DNA of 37,305 nt from an uncultured Bacteroidales bacterium (lineage in GTDB: Bacteria > Bacteroidota > Bacteroidia > Bacteroidales > JAFGXI01), in assembly GCA_947311115.1 (NCBI GenBank), contig CAMZKE010000090.1, forward strand, positions 1 to 37,305. Reading direction: 5' to 3'. Positions 18,301 to 24,381 of the stretch are shown piece after piece; position 1 is the first letter of the stretch; each line of letters starts with the position of its first letter. The translations under genes were made by a program, and so were the position numbers. The notes below the pieces were generated by a model. That model saw only the letters and a program-made list of their open reading frames with translations, had not been told where the DNA came from and ran no database searches.

Positions 18301-18578
18301 ATTTTGTACTCGATGGCGAACAACCAAAAGCAAGTTGGGAAGAAATACCGCCTACTATTACACCTATAAATGTGCGTTTAAATGAGTTAGCTTGGATAAG
18401 TTGGGAGTCAACATCAGAGGTTACTGCTACTCAAAAAATGGATTATGTAATTTTAAACTCAGAAGTTGATAATATTATAACAACACTTAAAAACTTAGAT
18501 GTAGAACTTAAAAACATAGAAAATAAGCTTGATGAATTAAAAGCAGCTTTTACTCCGGGTAGGTTGCCTAAGAAATAG
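15318..18578 (+). CDS. Secreted BNR/Asp-box repeat protein (VPS10/sortilin-like propeller)
   Basis: This 1086-aa exported protein has a signal peptide (about 1-20). Residues 40-720 hold about ten Asp-box motifs of the form SxDxGxxW: SVDGGKSW, SEDGGKTW, TTDAGKTW, TLDGGKTW, SDDRGNTW, TEDDGKTW, STDKGKTW and SIDLGKNW, plus the variants STNKGGSF and SWDNGATF. The repeats form one or two beta-propellers. The C-terminal part (about 800-1086) has a beta-sandwich-like stretch (GDIVRKINTKAQAGMHTVNW) and a long helical, coiled-coil end. Such proteins are often labelled glycosyl hydrolase or sialidase, but I see no catalytic signature, so the enzymatic label is not supported. It stands alone, with its own terminator. 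Confidence 0.85.
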   Translation: MKNRLAFLLVILFAISTSFAKNKTPKNDKDTVLAKTFSGVKWRSIGPALVSGRISDIAVDKDNKAHYYVAAAAGHVWETANNGASFKPIFDNYGVYSIGCITIDPNNKNVLWVGTGENNHQREIGYGNGVYKSVDGGKSWKNMGLKNSRQIGNILIDPRNSNIIYVAAEGSIWKANKERGVYKSEDGGKTWTNILFISENTGVANLCFDTENPDIIYVGAEQRRRKQYTKIGGGPESAYYKTTDAGKTWDKLTSGIPNVDKGGMAIAVSPVNPNYVYIMFQASNGEGGFFRSTNKGGSFTKMSDYWSSAQYFTEIYADPHNKDKVVSVDTYSRYTLDGGKTWKNIKTDKRHVDDHAYWADKDNENHFMIAGDGGVYESWDNGATFIYKNTLPVTQFYRVSVDNTEPFYWIYGGTQDNNSIGGPSQNLRKGGVTNSEWIATLGGDGFYQASDPENPDIVYSAYQYGNIYRYDRLSGEKIKIKPDVEKNELTLRWNWDAPFIVSSHKNTRLYIGANKLYKSDDRGNTWQRISDDLTYNEDRNKFKVMGKYWPADAVAKDVSTSQWGTIVALSESPVKEGLLYVGTDDGLIQVTEDDGKTWRKISQFPGIDKYTYVSDIFASPTNENLVFASFNNIKNDDFKLYLLKSTDKGKTWTSIAENLPDSQTVHCIVQDKTNENLLIAGTEFGIYFSIDLGKNWAKLGSGLPDVAVRDIAIQEREHAIVIATFGRGMYVIDDYSPLQNFKREDLQKQAVLYPVKDAKMYIQKEDRYGVGSAYYQAKNPAFGANFTYFFKDSLKTLKQLRLEKEKQLFKAGKPIPQPTKQILDAEKYEIPPYLSFVVKNNKGDIVRKINTKAQAGMHTVNWNLRYMDNSDVHLYKNKFNPLKNGNDGMLAMPGEYSVEMHLIKNGTDTKLTEPVKFNAKLLDNRVLPAIDELARDKFYADVTELRRVIQASNHYIDELNNRAKNVQQAIHNSNKSTIEMQNNIAKIIMNIDSIDFVLDGEQPKASWEEIPPTITPINVRLNELAWISWESTSEVTATQKMDYVILNSEVDNIITTLKNLDVELKNIENKLDELKAAFTPGRLPKK

Positions 18579-18590
18579 TTTAGGGGAAAG

Positions 18591-18624
18591 TCTCAGTACG
18601 TTCTCAAGATATGCTGAGATTTTT
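18591..18624 (+). terminator. Terminator of the BNR-repeat gene
   Basis: An 8-bp stem with one G-T pair (TCTCAGTA 18591-18598 with TGCTGAGA 18612-18619) is followed by TTTTT (18620-18624). It lies 13 bp after the gene's stop and just before the convergent ribD stop. Confidence 0.7.
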
Positions 18625-18639
18625 CATTTTGCTAAAAAA

Positions 18640-19683
18640 TTACTCAATGTTTCTTATAATATGCAATTCAGCATTTTCAATATATGTTTTTTGGGAGGTT
18701 GATAAATCTAATTTGGGAGCTTTTACTCCTTCTCTAAATATTTTGTTCCCAATAAAAATACGAGCCTCGTCCCAAAGGTTTTCTGTAATAATTGAGTTTA
18801 AAAGTATTTCGCCACCTTCTACTATTATTGATTGAATTTCGAGTAAATATAAATGCTTAAAAATTTGAGTTAATACATTTTTAGAGAAATTTATTTTAAT
18901 ATATTCAATATTTTTTTTGTTTTTTATAGTTTTTTTAGTGAAAATTATTGTTCTAATACTCCCATCTAAAATATTTAGGTTTTTGCTTAATTTTAGGTCT
19001 TTATCAATACTTACACGAATAGGGTTTTTACCCGTCCAGTTTCTAACGTTTAACGACGGGTTATCTTGCTCTGCAGTAGCAGTACCAACCATAATTGCTT
19101 GTTCTTCGGTACGCCATTTATGAACAAGTGTTCTAGCTAATTCGTTAGTAATCCATTCGGCTTTTTGATGCTTGTTTTGTCTGTTTATATCAATAAAACC
19201 ATCTTTTGTTTGTGCCCATTTTAAAATTATATATGGTCGCTTTTTTTCATGAAATGTAAAAAAACGTTTGTTAAGTTCTCTACACTCGGGTTCTAAAACG
19301 CCAACTTTTACATTAATTCCTGCATTTCTAAGCATTTTTACACCGTTGCCGCTAACTTTTGCGAAACTATCAATAGTACCTACAACAACATTTGGTATTT
19401 TGTGTTTAATTATCATTGTTGAACAAGCCGGTGTTTTACCAACGTGAGAACAAGGCTCAAGACTTACGTAAATAGTGCTTTCCTTTAAAAGCGATTTGTT
19501 TTTTACCGAATTTACAGCATTTACCTCGGCGTGTGCTTCACCACAAACTTGATGATAACCCTCACCAATAATTTTGCCATTATGCACAATTACAGAGCCA
19601 ACCATAGGGTTCGTATATGTGTTGCCTAAAGCTTTTTGTGCAAGCTCAACGCATCGAGCCATATATATTTTGTCGGTATTCAT
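18640..19683 (-). CDS. ribD: Riboflavin biosynthesis deaminase/reductase RibD
   Basis: This bifunctional enzyme deaminates diaminohydroxyphosphoribosylaminopyrimidine and then reduces the ribosyl side chain, steps 2 and 3 of riboflavin synthesis. It has 347 aa from ATG 19683; a TTG three codons upstream is possible but unlikely. The N-terminal deaminase domain has the zinc site H51-A-E53 and C78/C87 (EPCSHVGKTPAC). The C-terminal reductase domain starts near residue 140 (PYIILKWAQTKDGFI) and contains IIVEGGEILLNSI. The gene is single, without other rib genes and without a visible FMN riboswitch. Confidence 0.95.
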   Translation of the reverse strand: MNTDKIYMARCVELAQKALGNTYTNPMVGSVIVHNGKIIGEGYHQVCGEAHAEVNAVNSVKNKSLLKESTIYVSLEPCSHVGKTPACSTMIIKHKIPNVVVGTIDSFAKVSGNGVKMLRNAGINVKVGVLEPECRELNKRFFTFHEKKRPYIILKWAQTKDGFIDINRQNKHQKAEWITNELARTLVHKWRTEEQAIMVGTATAEQDNPSLNVRNWTGKNPIRVSIDKDLKLSKNLNILDGSIRTIIFTKKTIKNKKNIEYIKINFSKNVLTQIFKHLYLLEIQSIIVEGGEILLNSIITENLWDEARIFIGNKIFREGVKAPKLDLSTSQKTYIENAELHIIRNIE

Positions 19684-19689
19684 TATGTG

Positions 19690-19697
19690 CAAATATA
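19690..19697 (-). promoter_or_regulatory. -7 box almost on top of the ribD start
   Basis: The minus strand reads TATATTTG, a perfect TAnnTTTG, ending only 6 bp before ATG 19683. If used, transcription would begin at or very near the start codon, giving a leaderless or near-leaderless mRNA. No -33 match is seen. Confidence 0.35.
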
Positions 19698-19875
19698 GTG
19701 TTTCTATGCCTTCTAATATATGTGAACTTCTAATAATTCATTTGCATTAAAATTTTTAGAATTTTCATAGACGATTTGATTTTTTAGTAGTACTATCGGT
19801 ATAATATAATAGATATTAGTTACATATTATTTATTATATTTTGTTTCTTGATAGAAATTAATTTTTAGAAATCTC

Positions 19876-20970
19876 CTATATATATTCATCACCTTTTAAA
19901 GTTTGCACATCGGTAACAAATTGTTTTATCATTTGCTCATCAGTTTTCTTACAAATCAAAAGTGTTCCGTCATATTCAACTATAATATAATCTTCTAAAC
20001 CTTGAACTACGGCCAATTTATCTTTAGGTAATTCAATAATACAATTACTTGTATTGTAAGTTAGAATATTATCAGAAGATAAAACATTATTATCGTTATT
20101 CTTAACCCTATTTTCATATAATGCACCCCATGTTCCTAAATCAGACCAGCCAAAATCAGCTTTTAACACATAAACATTATCAGCTTTTTCCATTACGCCA
20201 TAATCAATTGATATGTTTTGACATTTAGAATATGTATTTTTTATAAAATCAATTTCACTATCAGTATTATAAGCAGCAACCCCTTCGTTAAATAACAATT
20301 GAACATCATTCAAATGCTTTGAAAAGGCGTTGTTTATAGAGTTAAGTGACCAAATAAAAATACCTGAATTCCAAAAAAACTCGCCACTTTTCATGAAAAA
20401 TTCAGCCATTTCTTTGTTAGGTTTCTCTGTAAAAGTTTTTACTTTCTTCAAATTATTATTTTCGAAATCAACTTCATCTTCGTTGTTAATTTGTATATAA
20501 CCATAACCGGTATCGGGTCTGCTTGGTTTAATCCCTAAAGTTAACAATACATCATTACTTTTAGTAAACTTTAATCCATTATTAATTACTCTATGAAACT
20601 CCTCTTCTTTAATAATAAGATGATCAGCCGGTGCAACAATTATATTTGCATTATTATTTTCAAGCATTATTTTCTGATTTGCATACGCTATACATGGAGC
20701 TGTATTCCTTCTTAATGGCTCAGTTAATATATGTTTGGGATTTATATCAGGAAGCTGTTCTTTAACTATATCATAATATATGTCGTTAGTTACCACAAAA
20801 ATATTTTCGTTAGGACAGATAGGTTTAAATCTATCAAAGGTTTGCTGTATTAAAGTTCGTCCTATTCCTAAAACATCAATAAATTGCTTAGGTTTTTGAG
20901 TTTTGCTCATAGGCCAAAATCTACTACCTACTCCACCCGCCATTATTACACAGTAATTATTTTTATTCAT
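19876..20970 (-). CDS. manC: Mannose-1-phosphate guanylyltransferase
   Basis: This enzyme makes GDP-mannose from mannose-1-phosphate and GTP, for polysaccharide and glycoprotein synthesis. It has 364 aa. The nucleotide-binding signature GGVGSRFWP is at 12-20, with KPKQF at 26-30. APADHLI, FTEKP and the ADFGWSDLGTWGALYE block are also typical. It has only the nucleotidyltransferase and left-handed helix region, and lacks the C-terminal isomerase domain of the bifunctional enzymes (about 480 aa). It diverges from the first barrel gene. Its product could supply mannosyl donors, including those used by the Dpm1-like transferase at 27577, but that link is inference. Confidence 0.92.
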   Translation of the reverse strand: MNKNNYCVIMAGGVGSRFWPMSKTQKPKQFIDVLGIGRTLIQQTFDRFKPICPNENIFVVTNDIYYDIVKEQLPDINPKHILTEPLRRNTAPCIAYANQKIMLENNNANIIVAPADHLIIKEEEFHRVINNGLKFTKSNDVLLTLGIKPSRPDTGYGYIQINNEDEVDFENNNLKKVKTFTEKPNKEMAEFFMKSGEFFWNSGIFIWSLNSINNAFSKHLNDVQLLFNEGVAAYNTDSEIDFIKNTYSKCQNISIDYGVMEKADNVYVLKADFGWSDLGTWGALYENRVKNNDNNVLSSDNILTYNTSNCIIELPKDKLAVVQGLEDYIIVEYDGTLLICKKTDEQMIKQFVTDVQTLKGDEYI

Positions 20971-21007
20971 ATTATATTTTTTTGTTCAGATTTTATTTTT
21001 CAATATA

Positions 21008-21015
21008 CAAATATA
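21008..21015 (-). promoter_or_regulatory. Candidate -7 box for manC
   Basis: The minus strand reads TATATTTG, 37 bp before the manC ATG. It matches TAnnTTTG. A TTG lies upstream but only 12 bp away, too close for the usual -33 spacing. Confidence 0.4.
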
Positions 21016-21107
21016 TTTTTTATTTTTCAATTATTTATAAAAAATAGACATTCGTCATAATTTTCATTATCAATTGAACTAAAATTATTCTTTATTAAAT
21101 TTTTTTA

Positions 21108-21115
21108 TATATTTG
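21108..21115 (+). promoter_or_regulatory. Candidate -7 box for the first barrel gene
   Basis: TATATTTG matches TAnnTTTG and lies 17 bp before ATG 21133. Together with the box at 21008-21015 it gives the divergent intergenic region one plausible promoter in each direction. There is no clear -33. Confidence 0.45.
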
Positions 21116-21132
21116 TAAAATAAAAACAATAA

Positions 21133-22041
21133 ATGCTTAGTAAAAGGTCTTTAATATTCATCATTTTAGTTTTATTTGCTTTCAGTTCTTTTTCTCAAAG
21201 GTCTGCCAGATGGAAAAGAATGCGGTATGAAATATTTTACGGTGTGGGAGCAACTAATTTTTTAGGAGAATTAGGAGGTGCAAATAAAGAAGGTACAAAT
21301 TTCCTTGCTGATTATGAATTTGCTATGACAAGACCTCTTTTAAGCTTGGGCTTTAGATATATGCTTTTAGAAAAAGTATCTGCTAAGGTTATGCTTAGTT
21401 ATGGTTGGTTAAGAGGTGATGACAAGACTACAACTGAAACATATAGAAGTTATAGAAATTTAAGTTTTTATTCACCATTAGTCGAATTTGCAATTCAAGG
21501 AGAGTATCACCTAACAAAAGAGAGAGTTGGTCACCGTTATAACCTTCGTAGAGTTCGAGGTGTTAAAGGAATAAAATTAAATGTATATCTTTTTGCAGGA
21601 GTTGCAGGTTTTTGGTTTAACCCTAAAGGTAAAGACCAAAATGGCAAATGGCAAAGCTTACAGCCTTTAGGTACCGAAGGACAAAACGTTTCACCTGTAA
21701 GAGAAAAATATTCACGTGTTCAAGTTGCAATTCCTTTTGGTTTAGGTCTTAAATATGGATTAAATAGAAAGTGGAGTATCGGTTTAGAGCTTGGTGTAAG
21801 AAAAACTTTTACCGATTATATTGATGATGTAAGTACAACTTACTATGATAACGAAGCAATTAGAGCTGCAAATGGCGATGAAGCTGCGTACCTAGCCGAT
21901 CCTTCTACTGGTGAAAATCCGGGTTGGACAGTAGGTGGACAGCAGAGAGGAGACCCTAATGACAAAGATACTTATATGTTTATGATACTCAACCTAACAT
22001 ACAAATTAAGAGCTGGTAGAGGTGGATTACCTAAATTTTAA
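21133..22041 (+). CDS. Outer-membrane beta-barrel protein, DUF6089-like (paralogue 1)
   Basis: This 302-aa protein has a signal peptide (about 1-21, ending FSSFSQ) and alternating beta-strand patterns typical of a small outer-membrane barrel. It shares with the next two genes an early LGELGG-type segment, a YGWLRGDD turn, and near the C terminus KYGLNRKWSIGLELGVRKTFTDYIDD. It is the longest of the three, with an insertion around residues 160-185 and a long extracellular-type loop before the last strand. The chain ends in GLPKF; a terminal Phe is usual for proteins inserted by BamA. The function is unknown. Position before uppS-bamA suggests an envelope role. Confidence 0.75.
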   Translation: MLSKRSLIFIILVLFAFSSFSQRSARWKRMRYEIFYGVGATNFLGELGGANKEGTNFLADYEFAMTRPLLSLGFRYMLLEKVSAKVMLSYGWLRGDDKTTTETYRSYRNLSFYSPLVEFAIQGEYHLTKERVGHRYNLRRVRGVKGIKLNVYLFAGVAGFWFNPKGKDQNGKWQSLQPLGTEGQNVSPVREKYSRVQVAIPFGLGLKYGLNRKWSIGLELGVRKTFTDYIDDVSTTYYDNEAIRAANGDEAAYLADPSTGENPGWTVGGQQRGDPNDKDTYMFMILNLTYKLRAGRGGLPKF

Positions 22042-22072
22042 TAATTTAAGAAATTATTAACCAGCAAATTAA

Positions 22073-22104
22073 TTTGTATTATTAATCAAGAAACTATAAC
22101 TTTG
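22073..22104 (+). promoter_or_regulatory. Bacteroidota-type promoter before barrel paralogue 2
   Basis: TTTG at 22073-22076, 20 bp of spacer and TAACTTTG at 22097-22104 match the full TTTG-N19-21-TAnnTTTG consensus. This is the best promoter in the window and lies 24 bp before ATG 22129. It would drive paralogues 2 and 3 and possibly uppS-bamA-skp. Confidence 0.7.
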
Positions 22105-22128
22105 CAGATACGCTAAAACAAAATTGAA

Positions 22129-22884
22129 ATGAAAAAAATAATTTTACTGCTAACAATATCATTTATAGTTTTCTCTGAAGCCGATGCTCAAAGATGGAAG
22201 CGTGTAAGATATGAATTAATTTACGGTTTAGGAATTAATATAGCAATGACCGATCTTGGAGGTGGCCCGGGAGAAGGTGGATTTGGCTTCAAAGATATAG
22301 ATATTTCACAAACAAGACCTGGTATATATGGCGGTTTTAGATATAAATTTAAAGAACGTTTAGCAGGCAAATTTTTACTTTCATTCGGATGGCTTGCCGG
22401 TAATGATGCTATGACCCCTGAAGAATCAAGAAATGGTAGGAATATTTCATTCTCAGGCCCATTGTTAGAAACTTCAGTTGTTGGCGAATATTCGTTAATG
22501 AGAGAAAGACTGGGTTCTAGATATACATTTTCAAATATTAGGAGGTTTAAAATGAAATACATAAACACATATGTATTTGCCGGTATCGGTATGATTGCAT
22601 TTTGGCCTAATAATTCTAACCCAACTTATAAAAGCAATTCAGAGAAAGGCAAAACAAAAAGTTTTAGTCATGTAGCTGCAGCATTTCCTATAGGTATTGG
22701 TTTTAAATACGGCATTAACAGAAAATTAGGAGTAAGTCTTGAAATGGGTGGCAGATTTACTACTACCGATTATTTAGATGGTCATAGCGATACATACTCA
22801 ACCTCAAGAGACGGTTATTTAACAGTAATGGTAGGATTAAATTATAAGCTTAAAACTGCTCGAAGTGGATTGCCTCGCTTCTAA
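22129..22884 (+). CDS. Outer-membrane beta-barrel protein, DUF6089-like (paralogue 2)
   Basis: This 251-aa protein has a signal peptide (about 1-20, ending ADAQ). It is clearly related to the upstream gene. Both begin the mature part with RWKR-(M/V)-RYE and both end with a KLK/RAGRGGLP-type tail (here TARSGLPRF). The shared C-terminal block is KYGINRKLGVSLEMGGRFTTTDYLD, split across strands. A Gly-rich loop (GGGPGEGGFG) near residue 45 is specific to this copy. It probably arose by tandem duplication. It has its own promoter. The function is unknown. Confidence 0.75.
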   Translation: MKKIILLLTISFIVFSEADAQRWKRVRYELIYGLGINIAMTDLGGGPGEGGFGFKDIDISQTRPGIYGGFRYKFKERLAGKFLLSFGWLAGNDAMTPEESRNGRNISFSGPLLETSVVGEYSLMRERLGSRYTFSNIRRFKMKYINTYVFAGIGMIAFWPNNSNPTYKSNSEKGKTKSFSHVAAAFPIGIGFKYGINRKLGVSLEMGGRFTTTDYLDGHSDTYSTSRDGYLTVMVGLNYKLKTARSGLPRF

Positions 22885-22940
22885 AACAATATATGAAATA
22901 AAACTACGTTAAAGTTTTTAATAAATTATTAAAGTATTAA

Positions 22941-23630
22941 ATGAAGAAGTTTGTTTTATTTCTATTACTTGTTGTATCCGTAAATTTATTTTCTCAAAAA
23001 TCAAGTAATTTAGGTTTTTTTGCTGGAGGTAGTTATTATCTTGGCGAATTAAATAAAAATAAACAATTCTATAAAATTAAACCAAGCTTAGGCCTTTTTT
23101 ACCGTTATAATTTTAATTCAAGGTGGGCAGCTAGAATAAATTTATATGGTGGCTATTTAGCAGGAGACGATGCTGACTCTAAATATGAATACCAAAAACA
23201 AAGAAATTTTAGTTTCAGTACTGTATTTATTGACTTAGCAGGCCAAATGGAGTTTAATTTCCTACCTTATAGACTTGGCGATGATAAAACGCCTTTTTCG
23301 CCATATTTTGCATTAGGTATTGGCGGAGCTTACTTTACAAACTCTATTCGTCCAATACAAATTACTATTCCTTTTAGTTTTGGCTTTAAATTTAATATTT
23401 CATCAAAAATAGGTTTAGGAATAGCGTGGAGTTTTAGAAAAACATTTACCGATTATATTGACAATCTATCTAACTACAAATCAATAGAAGGAAGAGAAAA
23501 TCCTGATAACAAATACTCTATGAAACAATTAGGGGATTATAGTCATAACGACTTTTATTCAACTGTAGGTGTTTTTGTTAGCTGGAAAGCTTTCGGTGGA
23601 AAAAGTAAATGTAAAGCATATCAATATTAA
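22941..23630 (+). CDS. DUF6089-family outer-membrane barrel protein (paralogue 3)
   Basis: This 229-aa protein has a signal peptide (about 1-18, ending NLFSQ). It is the copy closest to the conserved Bacteroidota gene that precedes uppS, with GFFAGGSYYLGELN, the YGGYLAGDDADS turn, the YFALGIGGAYF strand and FRKTFTDYIDNLSNY. It lacks the N-terminal RWKR-RYE segment of the other two. It ends 3 bp before the uppS start, so it is likely in that operon. The family has no established function. A role in outer-membrane or envelope assembly is inferred from conserved synteny with bamA. Confidence 0.8.
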   Translation: MKKFVLFLLLVVSVNLFSQKSSNLGFFAGGSYYLGELNKNKQFYKIKPSLGLFYRYNFNSRWAARINLYGGYLAGDDADSKYEYQKQRNFSFSTVFIDLAGQMEFNFLPYRLGDDKTPFSPYFALGIGGAYFTNSIRPIQITIPFSFGFKFNISSKIGLGIAWSFRKTFTDYIDNLSNYKSIEGRENPDNKYSMKQLGDYSHNDFYSTVGVFVSWKAFGGKSKCKAYQY

Positions 23631-23633
23631 TAT

Positions 23634-24374
23634 ATGAGTAGTAATAAAGAAATATCTAATATTCCAAAACACGTTGCTATAATAATGGATGGCAATGGAA
23701 GATGGGCTCAAAAACAAGGAAACGAACGTGTGTTTGGGCATAAACATGGAGTTAAATCCGTTAAAAATATAGTAGAAAAGGCTAGTGAGTTAAAAATTGA
23801 ATATTTGACTTTATATGCGTTTTCCACAGAAAATTGGAATAGACCAAAATACGAAGTAGATGCATTAATGGCATTGCTAGTAAGTTCTATCAACTCAGAA
23901 TTAGATTTGCTAAATGATAACAATGTAAGTTTACAAGCTATTGGAGACATACAGAGCTTACCTAAAGATGTTATCGACGAACTGAACAGTGCAATAAAAA
24001 TTACATCTAAGAATACAGGACTTAAACTCATTTTAGCATTAAGTTATAGTGCCAGATGGGAAATATTAGAAGCTGTAAAAAATATTGCATTAAATGTTAA
24101 AAATAGTGAAATAAATATTGATGATATTGACGAGGAACTATTTTCATCATACTTAACAACAAAACAAATTCCCGACCCAGACCTTGTTATACGTACAAGT
24201 GGAGAGCAACGTATAAGTAATTTTTTACTTTGGCAGATATCTTATTCCGAATTATATTTTACCGAAAAGTTATGGCCTGATTTTGGTAAAGATGACTTTT
24301 TAAATGCTATATTTGCATTTCAAAAAAGAAAAAGGCGGTTTGGCAAAACAAACGACCAAATAGAAAATAAATAA
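23634..24374 (+). CDS. uppS: Isoprenyl transferase (undecaprenyl diphosphate synthase)
   Basis: This cis-prenyltransferase builds undecaprenyl diphosphate, the lipid carrier for peptidoglycan and surface glycans. It has 246 aa, the usual length. The catalytic motif HVAIIMDGNGRWA is at 13-25 with D19. YAFSTENWNRP is at 61-71. RTSGEQRISNFLLWQISYSE and ELYFTEKLWPDF follow. It sits between the DUF6089 gene (3-bp gap) and bamA (start codon 7 bp after its stop). Confidence 0.96.
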   Translation: MSSNKEISNIPKHVAIIMDGNGRWAQKQGNERVFGHKHGVKSVKNIVEKASELKIEYLTLYAFSTENWNRPKYEVDALMALLVSSINSELDLLNDNNVSLQAIGDIQSLPKDVIDELNSAIKITSKNTGLKLILALSYSARWEILEAVKNIALNVKNSEINIDDIDEELFSSYLTTKQIPDPDLVIRTSGEQRISNFLLWQISYSELYFTEKLWPDFGKDDFLNAIFAFQKRKRRFGKTNDQIENK

Positions 24375-24381
24375 GTTGTTT

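Noticed and set aside
15318-18578. Sialidase or glycosyl hydrolase function for the BNR protein
   Set aside because: Asp-boxes are structural. No sialidase Arg triad, FRIP-like motif or other catalytic signature could be seen.
18579-18639. Riboswitch or small RNA near ribD
   Set aside because: The structure lies downstream of both convergent genes and fits a simple terminator for the plus-strand gene.
21133-23630. Short direct repeats forming a CRISPR-like or phase-variable array in the barrel genes
   Set aside because: The similarity is at the protein level between paralogues. No regular DNA repeats or homopolymer switches stand out.
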